From Sergeia podlipaevii (Eukaryota; Euglenozoa; Kinetoplastea; Trypanosomatida; Trypanosomatidae), in NCBI GenBank assembly GCA_030849805.1, contig JASANZ010001934.1, positions 1 through 25,570 of the forward strand: DNA of 25,570 bases, given 5' to 3'. Numbering within the stretch: the first letter of the stretch is position 1; every line of letters starts with the position of its first letter. The notes under the pieces were generated by a model. The model was not told the origin of the DNA, made no database searches, and saw only the letters and a list, made by a program, of their open reading frames with translations. The position numbers and the translations under genes are program-made. Below, one piece after another: positions 9,870-18,369 of the stretch.

Positions 9870-12352
9870 AATGTGAAAGATACAAACACAGAAAGAGAAG
9901 CAACCGCCAGAACAACAAAAAAGTAATTACAAAAGGGATATCGAGCCCATAGAATCCATTTTTCTTTTCCTTTTTCAAAAGAAAGCGTCCCATTGCTTAG
10001 ATGAAGATGAAGAAGAAGCCAATATAGCTACACCAAAAGAAGTGAGTATGGGTTGTAAATATTTTATGTGTGTATGAATAGCCAGCGCTCTGTTTAATCC
10101 CTCTGCTATGTAGTCGAAAGGTAAAGCAACAGCATGGCATCACATGAGCTCTAAAAAGAAGGAAAAAAAAGCACACAGCGTATACACGTAGTGCATTGGC
10201 AAGCAACAAAACTATTGGGGGACAAAAGAGAAAGAACTTCCCTCTCCGCTCTTGTCTCTTTCCAATACCAAACTCCTCCGCCTCTCCCTCTTCTCTCTCT
10301 CTCACACACAGACACTGATAAACCACCAAAAGTCCAACACTATGTGCTTGCTCCAGCTCCTCTGCAAAGCACACTTCCTCCCCTCCAATTTCACTCTCCT
10401 TACATGCCCATCGTTCTCCCCATGCTATTCGTCTTCGTCAGGAACTACCGATTCCATCCTTCTCCTCCTCCTTCCTCCTCTCCGTTCTCCTCCACCCTAA
10501 GAGGCAAGAGCACAGCCGCCTGCCTAAAATACCCCCTCCCTTCAAAATGAAAAAAAATAACAACCAAGATCACCATCGCGAACGACAACAACAATAACTG
10601 GGACCTCAGGAACCGACTATGTTTTCCAGCTCCTATCAAGAGGGAACCCTCCAGACAAACACAGCACTGTCCCACACTATGCCAAGTGTGGACTGCATGC
10701 CCCCTCACCCATCTCTCTCAGTCCCCTTCACCTTCCCATCGCACCTATCCTTCCTACATTGCATATTACAATCATAAGGGGAAAAAGCACCTTCCTACCA
10801 GCAACCAAAAGAAGAGAGAAAAATACCTACTTCATCGTGTTAACCTAACCCTTGCAAAGATATTTCCACATACAACTCCCACCAGCCATAGTCACTCGCT
10901 CACCAGCTATCACAGCCCCGTAGTACAAATCTTACTCGCTTTTGAGTACTAAAAAAGGAACCCCAAAGAGAAATATACACACTGCACTATCAACTAAACA
11001 GAAGCAAAAAAAAAGAAAAACAATGACCATAAAAACAGCAACAAAAAAAAATACGAATCAAAAGGATTTTAAAGACACTCAGAAGCAACATAAGACAGCA
11101 CCGGTGCCATCACTGCAATGATTTCTTCTCTTCCCCTCACACATATTTTTTTTTCTTCTTGCGCGCCAATACACACAGCACCAGTCGTAACAAATATCAT
11201 AGAAGCGCACTTATGTCAACATTTGTTATCCCAACTATACATTTAGAGAAAAGGGAAAGTAGAAAAGGAAAAAAATAGGCACAAGAAAAAGAAGAAGAAG
11301 AATGAAAGCATATACGAATTAAGAGAGAGAAGCAGATGAACAGTTGTAAAAAGACAAAAGGAAAAACAAATGCATGTACGCATGTATATGTGTGTGGATA
11401 TCTAGAAACGACCGCACCTGTCCTTCTTTTCTAGCACCACCATTACATTTAACGAAGGGGCACTACCACCACCTTTGAAGAAGGGAGTTCAAAGGCAAGC
11501 TACGGTCACTCCTCACCAACCACCCGAAAAATTCATCTGATAGATATTGAGAGAGTATCATTTTTGGCATTTAATTTTTTTTTTTTTTTAAATGATGCAT
11601 GAGTTACTTCCTAAGGATTCCCTTTTTTCCCCTGTTATTAAAAGCACTGAGGCATTCGCCGCTGCAAGGAAGAAGGAGCAAAGAATGAGAGGGGGAGGAG
11701 GAGGACAAGGCAAGTACAGAACATCGACGCTATTTGCTAACGCAGAAAACAAAAAGTAAAACAGCATCAGCAATGCACTTTCCCTTCTGGGGCCTTTATC
11801 TCTCTTGCCCCCTCCTCCTCCTCTCCTCCTCTTCGTGCCCTCATGTACCTTTCATAGGCATTTCCTCCTACTTTCCATAACCTTGAAGTGTTTCCTGTCC
11901 TCCATTTATTTTCTTACGATTTTCCTACCTCGTTCATTCTGTTATGTTTGAACTTGGCACCCAAGGAAACGGGCAACAACAACAAGAAGAAAATACCATG
12001 AGGAAGTGGACTTGACTATTTACTTTCTCTCTCACCATTACAAGTCATATCGCAGAGACTTCAGCAAAAATTGGCTTTCTCTCTGTCGACTGCTTTGATT
12101 TTTTTTTTAAAAAAATCCTTCAAGAGCTTTAGCTTCCGTCCCACTCAATACATTTAGGTATATTAGAAAAAGAAATTACGTCTCTCTTTTTTTTCCAAAT
12201 CTTACGCACCACTAGAAACACTTCCTTTTATTTTTACACGTTGCCTGTGAGATAGGCTTGCACTCGAGGTTCTTTTTTCTTTCGACGCTATGTGCTAGCT
12301 AGGTAACACCTTGCTGCAGCACAGGCTCACGCAACGAAAGAGCCAAGTCCTT
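9870..12352 (-). other. Long intergenic region, probably the 3' UTR of HEXBP
   Basis: About 2.5 kb has no credible gene on either strand. Its texture changes along its length. From about 10,240 to 10,950 the plus strand is C- and T-rich (so the transcript would be G/A-rich), whereas the rest is A-rich with T runs. Short AT-rich inverted repeats occur: CATTTAA and TTAAATG around a T run (11568-11594), and a GAT/A-run/TC palindrome near 12097-12117. Open frames here (for example 10191-10550 plus, 119 codons) are Ser/Pro/Leu-rich with no family likeness. By position it is the 3' UTR of the minus-strand HEXBP gene. Confidence 0.6.
11568..11594. repeat. Short AT-rich inverted repeat around a T run
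   Basis: Seven-base arms CATTTAA (11568-11574) and TTAAATG (11588-11594) flank a run of T. In RNA from the minus strand it could form a small weak hairpin with an A-rich loop. It may be chance in AT-rich DNA. Confidence 0.3.
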
Positions 12353-13333
12353 CTACTGCTTGTTGGGGCACTCACGGGACATGTGGCCGGTCTCGCCGCA
12401 GTTGAAGCAGGCGCGGTCACCGCCAGCGCCACGGCCGCCGCCGCCCTGCTTGGTGGGGCAGTCGCGGCTCATGTGGCCAGACTGACCGCAGTTGAAGCAC
12501 GCGCGGTCACCACCGTAACTGCCGCCGCTACCAGCCTTGGGGCACTCGCGGGACATGTGACCGGATTCACCGCACTTGTAGCAAGCGCGATCGCCGCCAC
12601 CGCCGCTGCGGCCACCGCCATAACCGCCCTGCTTGGTGGGGCAGTCGCGGCTCATGTGGCCAGACTGACCGCAGTTGAAGCACGCGCGGTCACCACCGTA
12701 ACTGCCGCCACCAGCCTTGGGGCACTCGCGGGACATGTGACCGGATTCGCCGCACTTGTAGCAAGAGCGATCGCCACCACCGCCGCCGCCCTGCTTGGTG
12801 GGGCACTCACGAGACATGTGGCCAGTCTGACCGCAGTTGAAGCAGGCGCGGTCACCACCGTAGCCGCCGCTACCAGCCTTGGGGCACTCGCGGGACATGT
12901 GACCGGTCTCACCGCACTTGAAGCAGGCGCGATCGCCTCCAGAGTTGTAGTTATCGCGTCCGCGCTTCTCGCCGTAGCCACCGCGTCCACCCTGTTTGGT
13001 GGGGCAGTCGCGGCTCATGTGGCCAGACTGACCGCAGTTGAAGCAGGCCATACCGCCGGCAGCACCAGCCTTGGCGGGGTTGGGGCAGTCGCGGGACATG
13101 TGGCCTTCCTCGCCGCAGCGGAAGCATGCCATACCAGTGGCAGAGCCGGGCTTAGCTGTGTTGGGGCACTCGCGGCTCATGTGGCCGGTCTCACCGCACT
13201 TGAAGCAGGCGCGGTCGTCGTTGCCGGCGGTCGGGGAGTTGGGGCACTCGCGAGCGAAGTGGCCTTCCTCACCACAGTTGCGGCAGCCGGTGCTCTCGGT
13301 GCGGGGACGCTTGGTCTCTTCGGTATCAGACAT
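12353..13333 (-). CDS. HEXBP: HEXBP-type DNA/RNA-binding protein with 11 CCHC zinc knuckles
   Basis: This 326-residue protein opens with an acidic/basic head (MSDTEETKRPRTES). It then carries eleven CX2CX4HX4C knuckles, beginning at Cys17, 43, 70, 97, 137, 164, 191, 218, 251, 279 and 309. Most read C-F/Y-x-C-G-x-x-G-H-M-S-R-E/D-C-P. Gly-rich linkers separate them, and there is an RGG-like basic linker at 116-126. Head and knuckle pattern closely resemble Leishmania HEXBP, named for binding a hexanucleotide repeat upstream of GP63 genes; that protein has nine knuckles as I recall. Such proteins bind G-rich single-stranded nucleic acid. Knuckles 5-10 form three two-knuckle modules of about 55-60 residues. 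The last two modules are almost identical in DNA, implying recent duplication. The ATG at 13333 follows a good acceptor and an 89-nt leader without other ATGs. Confidence 0.95.
   Translation of the reverse strand: MSDTEETKRPRTESTGCRNCGEEGHFARECPNSPTAGNDDRACFKCGETGHMSRECPNTAKPGSATGMACFRCGEEGHMSRDCPNPAKAGAAGGMACFNCGQSGHMSRDCPTKQGGRGGYGEKRGRDNYNSGGDRACFKCGETGHMSRECPKAGSGGYGGDRACFNCGQTGHMSRECPTKQGGGGGGDRSCYKCGESGHMSRECPKAGGGSYGGDRACFNCGQSGHMSRDCPTKQGGYGGGRSGGGGDRACYKCGESGHMSRECPKAGSGGSYGGDRACFNCGQSGHMSRDCPTKQGGGGRGAGGDRACFNCGETGHMSRECPNKQ
12448..12785 (-). repeat. Tandem duplication of a two-knuckle module inside HEXBP
   Basis: The stretch beginning at 12448 and the one beginning at 12631 (offset 183 bp) match almost base for base for about 150 bp, differing mainly by a three-base linker indel and scattered substitutions. 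A third, more diverged copy lies at about 12790-12935. Each unit encodes a Y/F-x-C knuckle ending in PKAG followed by an FNC knuckle ending in PTKQGG. Confidence 0.8.
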
Positions 13334-13422
13334 AGGGATCTAAGAAAAGGTGGGGAACGGTTTAGGTTACGCTTGTTTGGAAAGGGGCTTGTGTGTGTGT
13401 GTTAATCAGGGTAAGTTAAAAG

Positions 13423-13440
13423 CTTAGAAAAAAAAAAGAG
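13423..13440 (-). promoter_or_regulatory. Predicted spliced-leader acceptor of HEXBP
   Basis: On the minus strand a long pyrimidine tract (CTCT plus a T run, about 13427-13445) leads straight into AAG with AG at 13423-13424. The resulting 5' UTR is 89 nt with no upstream ATG. Confidence 0.6.
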
Positions 13441-13445
13441 AAAAT

Positions 13446-14164
13446 ACTGAAAAAGCAAAAGGAAACAGATATATAAAGAGAAGAGAATATTGGACGAAAA
13501 ATAAATGAGAATTGGAAAAAATACCCGTTTTACAAAAAGCACGGGCACCGTATAGAGCCGTAAGAGTCGGAGCACGTATCGTGAAGGAGTAGTGACAGCA
13601 TCAAGATGCAACCCTCCAAAGAAAAGAAAATAGAGTAGAGATAGCACCTAATCTGTTCCTTTTCTCTCTCTATACATCTATATATAGAGAGAAAGAAAAA
13701 TGTTTGCATTGGCGTGTATGATCCAGAAACATGCAATGATTGCACACAAGCATATCAGACAGCGCGTCCATACATGCGGCAACTTTCTCTTTGCTTCTTT
13801 TCGAGAATTGCTGGTCTCACTAGTCCATCGTAATAAAGAAAGAACAAACAGATGAAGAGAAACAGAAAAAAAAGGAAAATATGAGATACATGTATACAAG
13901 AATGTAGCTTGAGGTGCTTGCGATTATGTGGTGCTGGACCCACCTCCAATTTGACTCATCAATGAAACATGCACATACAAGCATGGGCGTGTGCCGCGGG
14001 CTATTGTATCTCCATCGTTATATTCTCTCTTTTCCCCTGCCCTCTCTCAACTTTCTTTCTGTGTGCGTGGGGTAGGTGTGCTCCACTCCCTCCCTCTGCA
14101 TTTTCTTCTTCTCTCCCTCCCCCCCTCTAGTATTCCTTGCCACACTATCATTGCAGACCCCTAC
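13446..14164 (-). other. Intergenic region: probable 3' UTR of proteasome beta-5
   Basis: About 0.7 kb with no convincing gene. It is A/G-rich on the plus strand near 13430-13520 and 13840-13890, and becomes C/T-rich at 14020-14130 next to the beta-5 stop codon. Small open frames here are low complexity. No RNA gene was seen. Confidence 0.55.
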
Positions 14165-15088
14165 TTACTTGCTGCCAGAGAAATACTGGTCGAAGAGATC
14201 CGTCTGGTTATCGCGTGAGATGAGCGTCCAGCCATTCTTGTGGATGTGATACACAGTGACGATACCACCAGACGCGCCATCACGGTAAGTAGCGTGGAAG
14301 ATGGAGCGGCGCGCAAGATCGCATGCGGCCTCCACAGAGAGGTCCTTGCGGTAGCCTGTGTCGAGCACACCGTACGCATAGATGGAACCAGAGCCAACAC
14401 TGAAGAGGTCCTGCTTCACTCGCGTGCCCTTGTCGTCCACGTAGTAGAGAGACGGACCAAACTGATCCCACCCAGCCACCATCGTGCCCATGGACAAATC
14501 TTGGTTGCGGTATGAGTACGTAATGTTGGCAAGAATCTTGCTAGCCGCTGCAACAGTAATGCGGGTGCCGTTGCGCAGCTCCCAGAGACGGCATTCCATA
14601 CCCAGCACTCTCTCCCAGTACTGGCAGTCGGCCGCGCCACCGGCGAGGGTACCAAGGAGGTACTCGTTGATTTCCAGTACCTTCATGACCGTCTGGGAGG
14701 CAATGTACTGCCCCGTTGACGCACGTGAGTCTACCGCGATAATGATGCCGCCGTTAAACTGCATGCCAAGCGTGGTGGTACCCTTCTTGTGGTTCAACTT
14801 GGGGATAGCACGTGGCACAGGGCACGCCTTGGCGATCTTCCAGCAGCGTGCATCCTCGTTGACGCGGCTGCTGGTGTCGAGTGGATCAGCAGTCAGAAGC
14901 TCACCAGTGCTGGGCACGATGGCCACATCAGTGATGGATTCAGGCTTTGCGGGAGCGCGGCGGTACGAGCAGAGACTCAGCGCGTCATCCCTGTCCTCAT
15001 AAAGATTGTGGTACGTGAAGGGACCGACGCGAGGACAGTCGTCCATAGAGAAGTTGGAACGCATAACGCTCTCGAAATCGCAGAACAT
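14165..15088 (-). CDS. PSMB5: 20S proteasome subunit beta-5 (chymotrypsin-like), precursor
   Basis: This 307-residue precursor has a propeptide of about 103 residues and a mature part of about 204. Autocleavage would fall in the KKG-TTTLG sequence, exposing Thr104 as catalytic Thr1. Counting from it, Asp17 and Arg19 (in AVDSRAS) and Lys33 (in TVMK) are all in place, so the active site is intact. The following GTLAGGAADCQYW and VGSGSIYAYGVLD strings are typical of beta-5. It provides the chymotrypsin-like activity of the 20S core in cytosol and nucleus. The beta4/beta5 interface is the known site of selective kinetoplastid proteasome inhibitors. The N-terminal propeptide has no mitochondrial or secretory signal. 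The first ATG is used, and no earlier in-frame ATG lies after the predicted acceptor. Confidence 0.97.
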   Translation of the reverse strand: MFCDFESVMRSNFSMDDCPRVGPFTYHNLYEDRDDALSLCSYRRAPAKPESITDVAIVPSTGELLTADPLDTSSRVNEDARCWKIAKACPVPRAIPKLNHKKGTTTLGMQFNGGIIIAVDSRASTGQYIASQTVMKVLEINEYLLGTLAGGAADCQYWERVLGMECRLWELRNGTRITVAAASKILANITYSYRNQDLSMGTMVAGWDQFGPSLYYVDDKGTRVKQDLFSVGSGSIYAYGVLDTGYRKDLSVEAACDLARRSIFHATYRDGASGGIVTVYHIHKNGWTLISRDNQTDLFDQYFSGSK

Positions 15089-15115
15089 TTTTTCTTTCTT
15101 TCCTTCTTTTGGTTT

Positions 15116-15145
15116 CTGTAAGAGACTGACAAAGGGAGTGCCACA
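15116..15145 (-). promoter_or_regulatory. Predicted spliced-leader acceptor of proteasome beta-5
   Basis: On the minus strand a CTCCCTTTGTCAG string gives AG at 15126-15127, and a second CAG follows at 15116-15117. A TTA-repeat tract (15166-15198) lies just upstream. Either site gives a very short leader of about 27-37 nt without an upstream ATG. Confidence 0.45.
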
Positions 15146-15165
15146 AATGTGTGTATAACAATAAC

Positions 15166-15198
15166 AATAATAATAATAATAATAATGATAATAATAAA
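15166..15198. repeat. AAT microsatellite
   Basis: About ten AAT units with one GAT interruption. On the minus strand this is a TTA/ATT-rich tract upstream of the beta-5 acceptor and may contribute to its pyrimidine tract. Confidence 0.7.
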
Positions 15199-15734
15199 GA
15201 TAATTGAGAAACGGTCGAGTTCGCTAAATCAAGCTATTTCTACAATATATCACCGTAGATGCTAAAGAGGAAGGAAACCCTCAAAAAATAATATATGATC
15301 TCGTAACGACAAAAGTGACTAGACAGACAGACATACATAAACAAAGAGAAAAGTAAGGCGAAAGGAAAGAGGGCAATTATGATAACAACAAAAGCGATAG
15401 GGAGAAATATGCGCGCGAGGGTGCAGATAAGATGATCACAAAAAAAAAAACGACTGATACATTGGTATTCGCATTTCATTTAGGTAGTAATCATTAGTTT
15501 TTTTTTTTTCTGGTGTGTTTGTTAGAAATCAATAGTGTTCTGTGACTAATTTATTTTTATTTCTTTGGTGAGAAGCAGATATCTCCCGGCGCATCTTCAT
15601 TATTCCTTTCTTTGACACGCAATGCATAAGGAACAAACTGCCCCCCAGCCAAGGGATTAAGTAAGGACGTAACAAAAAAAGTGCCATTTCCCTCCCCCCG
15701 CTTTCCCTCTTTCTGCCTTTGGCAGCTGCTCTGA
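15199..15734 (-). other. Intergenic region: probable 3' UTR of the pseudouridine synthase homologue
   Basis: About 0.5 kb of A-rich DNA with short homopolymers and no credible gene or RNA. It probably contains the polyadenylation site of the upstream gene. Confidence 0.5.
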
Positions 15735-17924
15735 CTACTCGGCCCTCGTGATGTCTTCAATAATCGTGTCATCAAAATTCCATACATCAGCCGCAACATC
15801 TTCCGAGGAGGCAAAGTCTGCTGGCATAGCAGACCCAAATTGGCCATGCCGAGCTGCCATCAGTGCTGCACGCTCGTCTGCAGCCGTCGCCAGCTCTTGT
15901 GATTCGAATGAAAGGGCATCGTTGACCTCCTCATAGGTGAAGTTGTCAAGTTCTTCCAGTTCCTTAGGGGTGAGCTCACGGTAACGGGCTAGTTTGCGCA
16001 GCCGTGCCACACGCTGGCGTCGAAAGTAAGGCCAGTCACGCTCCACGAATGGCTTCCATACCGCCCCGAGGTGCTCGGCGTAGTGCGGCGGCACCGTCAC
16101 CTCGCGCACAGAGCCCACTGCGAGGGTTCCAAGGGAAAAAGGACCAAACGAGGTGCGCCCGCCGCGTTCCACCGTACGCCCCAAGTGCTGCATAAGGTGT
16201 GCTACCGGCATCGCCTCACCGCGCACCTTCACCTTGACAGAGTAGCGAGACTTGGCTGCAGGGTTCACCATAACCTCCACTCCACTATATCTGCGTCCGT
16301 TGATGAACAGCCCTTCTGTATTGAGTCGATGCGCCAGAACTGGGTCAATTGCTGGACGCACGCGCAGAAGGTAGGTCTGCTGAATCATTGATTTGGGGTT
16401 CTCAAGAAAACTGGAGAGCTCGCCGTCATTGGTGAGAAGCAGCAAGCCATGCGCGCGCATTGGAAGAGACCCGACAGGTATGAGGTGGTCCATACCAAGA
16501 ATGCGAGCGTGCTTCGTGATCAGAGTGCGGCCCGCGACGTCGTTGCGAGAGACAATCACATTGGCTGGCTTGTGGTACATCCAGAGTCGCGCTGGGGCGT
16601 AGCGGAGCCGAGAGGCGTGGCCAGCCACCGTCACGTCATCCTCAGGTCGTACAAGAAAGAAGGGATTGCGCTCCACCACGTTGTTCACTCGCACCTGTCC
16701 GCCTGCGATGATAGCACCAGCCTCACGACGACTAGATAGACCTGCGCGAGGCAACACACGCATCAAGTGCACGTGCCCCTCACGTTCTGAATGGGATGCA
16801 AATCGTGGCCTGCTATTGCCCGCGGCGGTGTTGTGGGCCCACATATCGTGCTGTTCACCCGGGGCGCCTCCAGGGACGTAGCTAACGGCTGTGTGGAGAA
16901 CTTCTGCTGCAGACTGCATGCCTGATGGCGAAACACCATCCCTGAGAGCTGGCGCAGTGTCGACATTTGAATCTGGAGAATGCTCTGCTGCCCCTTCAAG
17001 ATCTGCTAGGGTCACCGCACCTCTAGACCCTTGCTGCCTCTCCTTGCTTCTGGCGACTGCCATTAGTTCTCGCTCGCGCACCGCGACGTCCGAGAGAAGA
17101 TTGAGTCTCCGCGGCATGTACGTGTCGTTCCGTTCTTCATGCAGGCGGTCTGCTTTGAGCTCCATCAGACGCTCCCGCAGCATGTCGGTAACCTGCACTG
17201 GTGTGTCCCCAAACTCGCTGCGCTCACCCGACGCGAGGGCGGTGTCACCTTCGATGGTTTGATCAAACGCGGCCTGATTGGTTTCTTCGCCCAGCGCCGC
17301 GCCGTGCTGACGGGCACGACCACCGGAGAGTTGCAAGATATCCGGAGAAAGACGCTCATTCCGCGACAGAGGCGGTGGCAGTGACCCAGCGACTGACCCG
17401 CCTTGCTTCCAGTGCAGCTGTGCGTCACGAATGTCAAGTCCGCCCTCGTCAAAGAAGGAGTGCACTCGCGACGCGCGTTCCTCAGCGGTTGGCTTTCCAA
17501 AGACATGATATCCATCCGCATTCAGCTCATTCGTGGCATCGTGCCAGTCGCGACGCTCCTGTTCCTCCGCCGCGGCCTCGGTGCGGGCAGGTGCCTTGAG
17601 ATGAGCCATCGCCTCTGGAAAGAACTTCTCCACATCCACGATACCCTCTGCTACGCTTACATCAAGCGATTGCGGCACACGCACTGGACGTTCAGACTGG
17701 GCGGCCATTCGGTGCTGTCGCAGTTGGCGTGGCCTCTGACCGCTTCCTCGACCTCTACTTCTTCCTCGCCGGGATGATGACAGATGCCCGCTTGTCCTTT
17801 CATCGCGGGCTTCTGGAGAAGAGGACAGTGGCGGAATGCTTTGGTGCTGCAGACGGGAGTTGCGAGCACATACGCTAGAAGACGACAGCAGAACACGTGT
17901 GCCAGCACGTGGGAGACGCCACAT
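15735..17924 (-). CDS. Mitochondrial RsuA/RluB-family pseudouridine synthase homologue, probably catalytically dead
   Basis: This 729-residue protein far exceeds the roughly 230-300 residues of bacterial relatives. The N-terminus (MWRLPRAGTRVLLSSSSV) is basic, serine-rich and free of acids, like a mitochondrial presequence. Residues 50-70 are Arg/Gly-rich, and about 75-375 look disordered. An S4-like RNA-binding domain (about 386-440; RVLPRAGLSSRREA...GQVRVN) precedes a pseudouridine synthase fold (about 446-615; MYHKPANVIVS, GLLLLTNDGEL, FGPFSLGTLAVG). The catalytic motif, normally GRLDxxTxG, here reads GSLPMRAHG (485-493), so the nucleophilic Asp is Pro488. The later basic RQVRRM-type motif is also replaced (MPVAHLM, 573-579). 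The C-terminal 110 residues are charged helix. The protein probably binds rRNA, for instance as a mitoribosome assembly or structural factor; that role is inferred. The start follows a leader with no other ATG. Confidence 0.88.
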   Translation of the reverse strand: MWRLPRAGTRVLLSSSSVCARNSRLQHQSIPPLSSSPEARDERTSGHLSSSRRGRSRGRGSGQRPRQLRQHRMAAQSERPVRVPQSLDVSVAEGIVDVEKFFPEAMAHLKAPARTEAAAEEQERRDWHDATNELNADGYHVFGKPTAEERASRVHSFFDEGGLDIRDAQLHWKQGGSVAGSLPPPLSRNERLSPDILQLSGGRARQHGAALGEETNQAAFDQTIEGDTALASGERSEFGDTPVQVTDMLRERLMELKADRLHEERNDTYMPRRLNLLSDVAVRERELMAVARSKERQQGSRGAVTLADLEGAAEHSPDSNVDTAPALRDGVSPSGMQSAAEVLHTAVSYVPGGAPGEQHDMWAHNTAAGNSRPRFASHSEREGHVHLMRVLPRAGLSSRREAGAIIAGGQVRVNNVVERNPFFLVRPEDDVTVAGHASRLRYAPARLWMYHKPANVIVSRNDVAGRTLITKHARILGMDHLIPVGSLPMRAHGLLLLTNDGELSSFLENPKSMIQQTYLLRVRPAIDPVLAHRLNTEGLFINGRRYSGVEVMVNPAAKSRYSVKVKVRGEAMPVAHLMQHLGRTVERGGRTSFGPFSLGTLAVGSVREVTVPPHYAEHLGAVWKPFVERDWPYFRRQRVARLRKLARYRELTPKELEELDNFTYEEVNDALSFESQELATAADERAALMAARHGQFGSAMPADFASSEDVAADVWNFDDTIIEDITRAE

Positions 17925-18369
17925 GAAGAAAATTCACCCTCTTCTTATGTTTCTGTGTGCACGTATGTGCGTAGGTATATCCTTGCGTACCTCGCTCTTC
18001 TCTGTGCGTATACAGTTGAGTGAGTATGTGTGCTTTTAGTGTACTGAAAGAAATCTCAGTTCAACCTTTTAAATAAAAGCACAGAGAGAGAAAAAAAAAA
18101 AGAAGAAAAATTAGTAAAGGAAAAGTTTGGGGAGCACATATATGCTAGAAAAGTTAGTGAAACTAATACAACGGTGATAAGAAAAAAGAGACCATTGCAA
18201 ATACCAGTCTTCATTAAAAATTCAATAAATGATACTCATCAAGTTCATTACGCTTTCAGAAGCAAAAAAAAAAATCCACACAACGAACAACCCACAGCCA
18301 CCAACAGCAAAGAGACCAACTGCAGATACCATGACAGCCCCAACAATAAAGCAAAGCAGACTCCACCGT
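17925..18369 (-). other. Intergenic region between the Qng1 and pseudouridine synthase homologue genes
   Basis: This 445-bp gap holds the predicted 5' leader of the pseudouridine synthase homologue (about 140 nt, no ATG), its splice tract, and an A-rich stretch that is probably the 3' UTR of the Qng1 gene. Nothing else is recognisable. Confidence 0.55.
18066..18117 (-). promoter_or_regulatory. Predicted spliced-leader acceptor of the pseudouridine synthase homologue
   Basis: On the minus strand a long C/T tract (about 18081-18112) is followed, after an AT-rich spacer, by AAAAGG with AG at 18066-18067. Further AGs follow at 18055-18056 and 18044-18045, so the exact site is uncertain. Confidence 0.45.

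Noticed and set aside
10026..10040. A TACACCAA string resembling part of the minicircle origin dodecamer recognised by UMSBP
   Set aside because: Only the first eight bases match; the full universal minicircle sequence is not present, and short partial matches are expected by chance in a window this long.
10191..10952. Plus-strand frames of 119 and 88 codons in the gap after HEXBP
   Set aside because: They are Ser/Pro/Leu-rich products of C/T-rich DNA on the wrong strand for the unit, with no recognisable motif. A real gene was not supported, though it could be tested by ribosome profiling.
6386..12352. A possible mobile element or degenerate retroposon filling the long gaps
   Set aside because: No reverse transcriptase, transposase, target-site duplication, long terminal or inverted repeat, or poly(A)-tailed unit was seen. 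The sequence looks like ordinary AT-rich UTR with microsatellites.
12311..13405. A 364-codon plus-strand open frame, Ala/Val/Leu-rich, antisense to HEXBP
   Set aside because: It is a mirror of the repetitive GC-biased HEXBP codons. Its repeats coincide exactly with the zinc knuckles, and the minus-strand frame has intact metal ligands.
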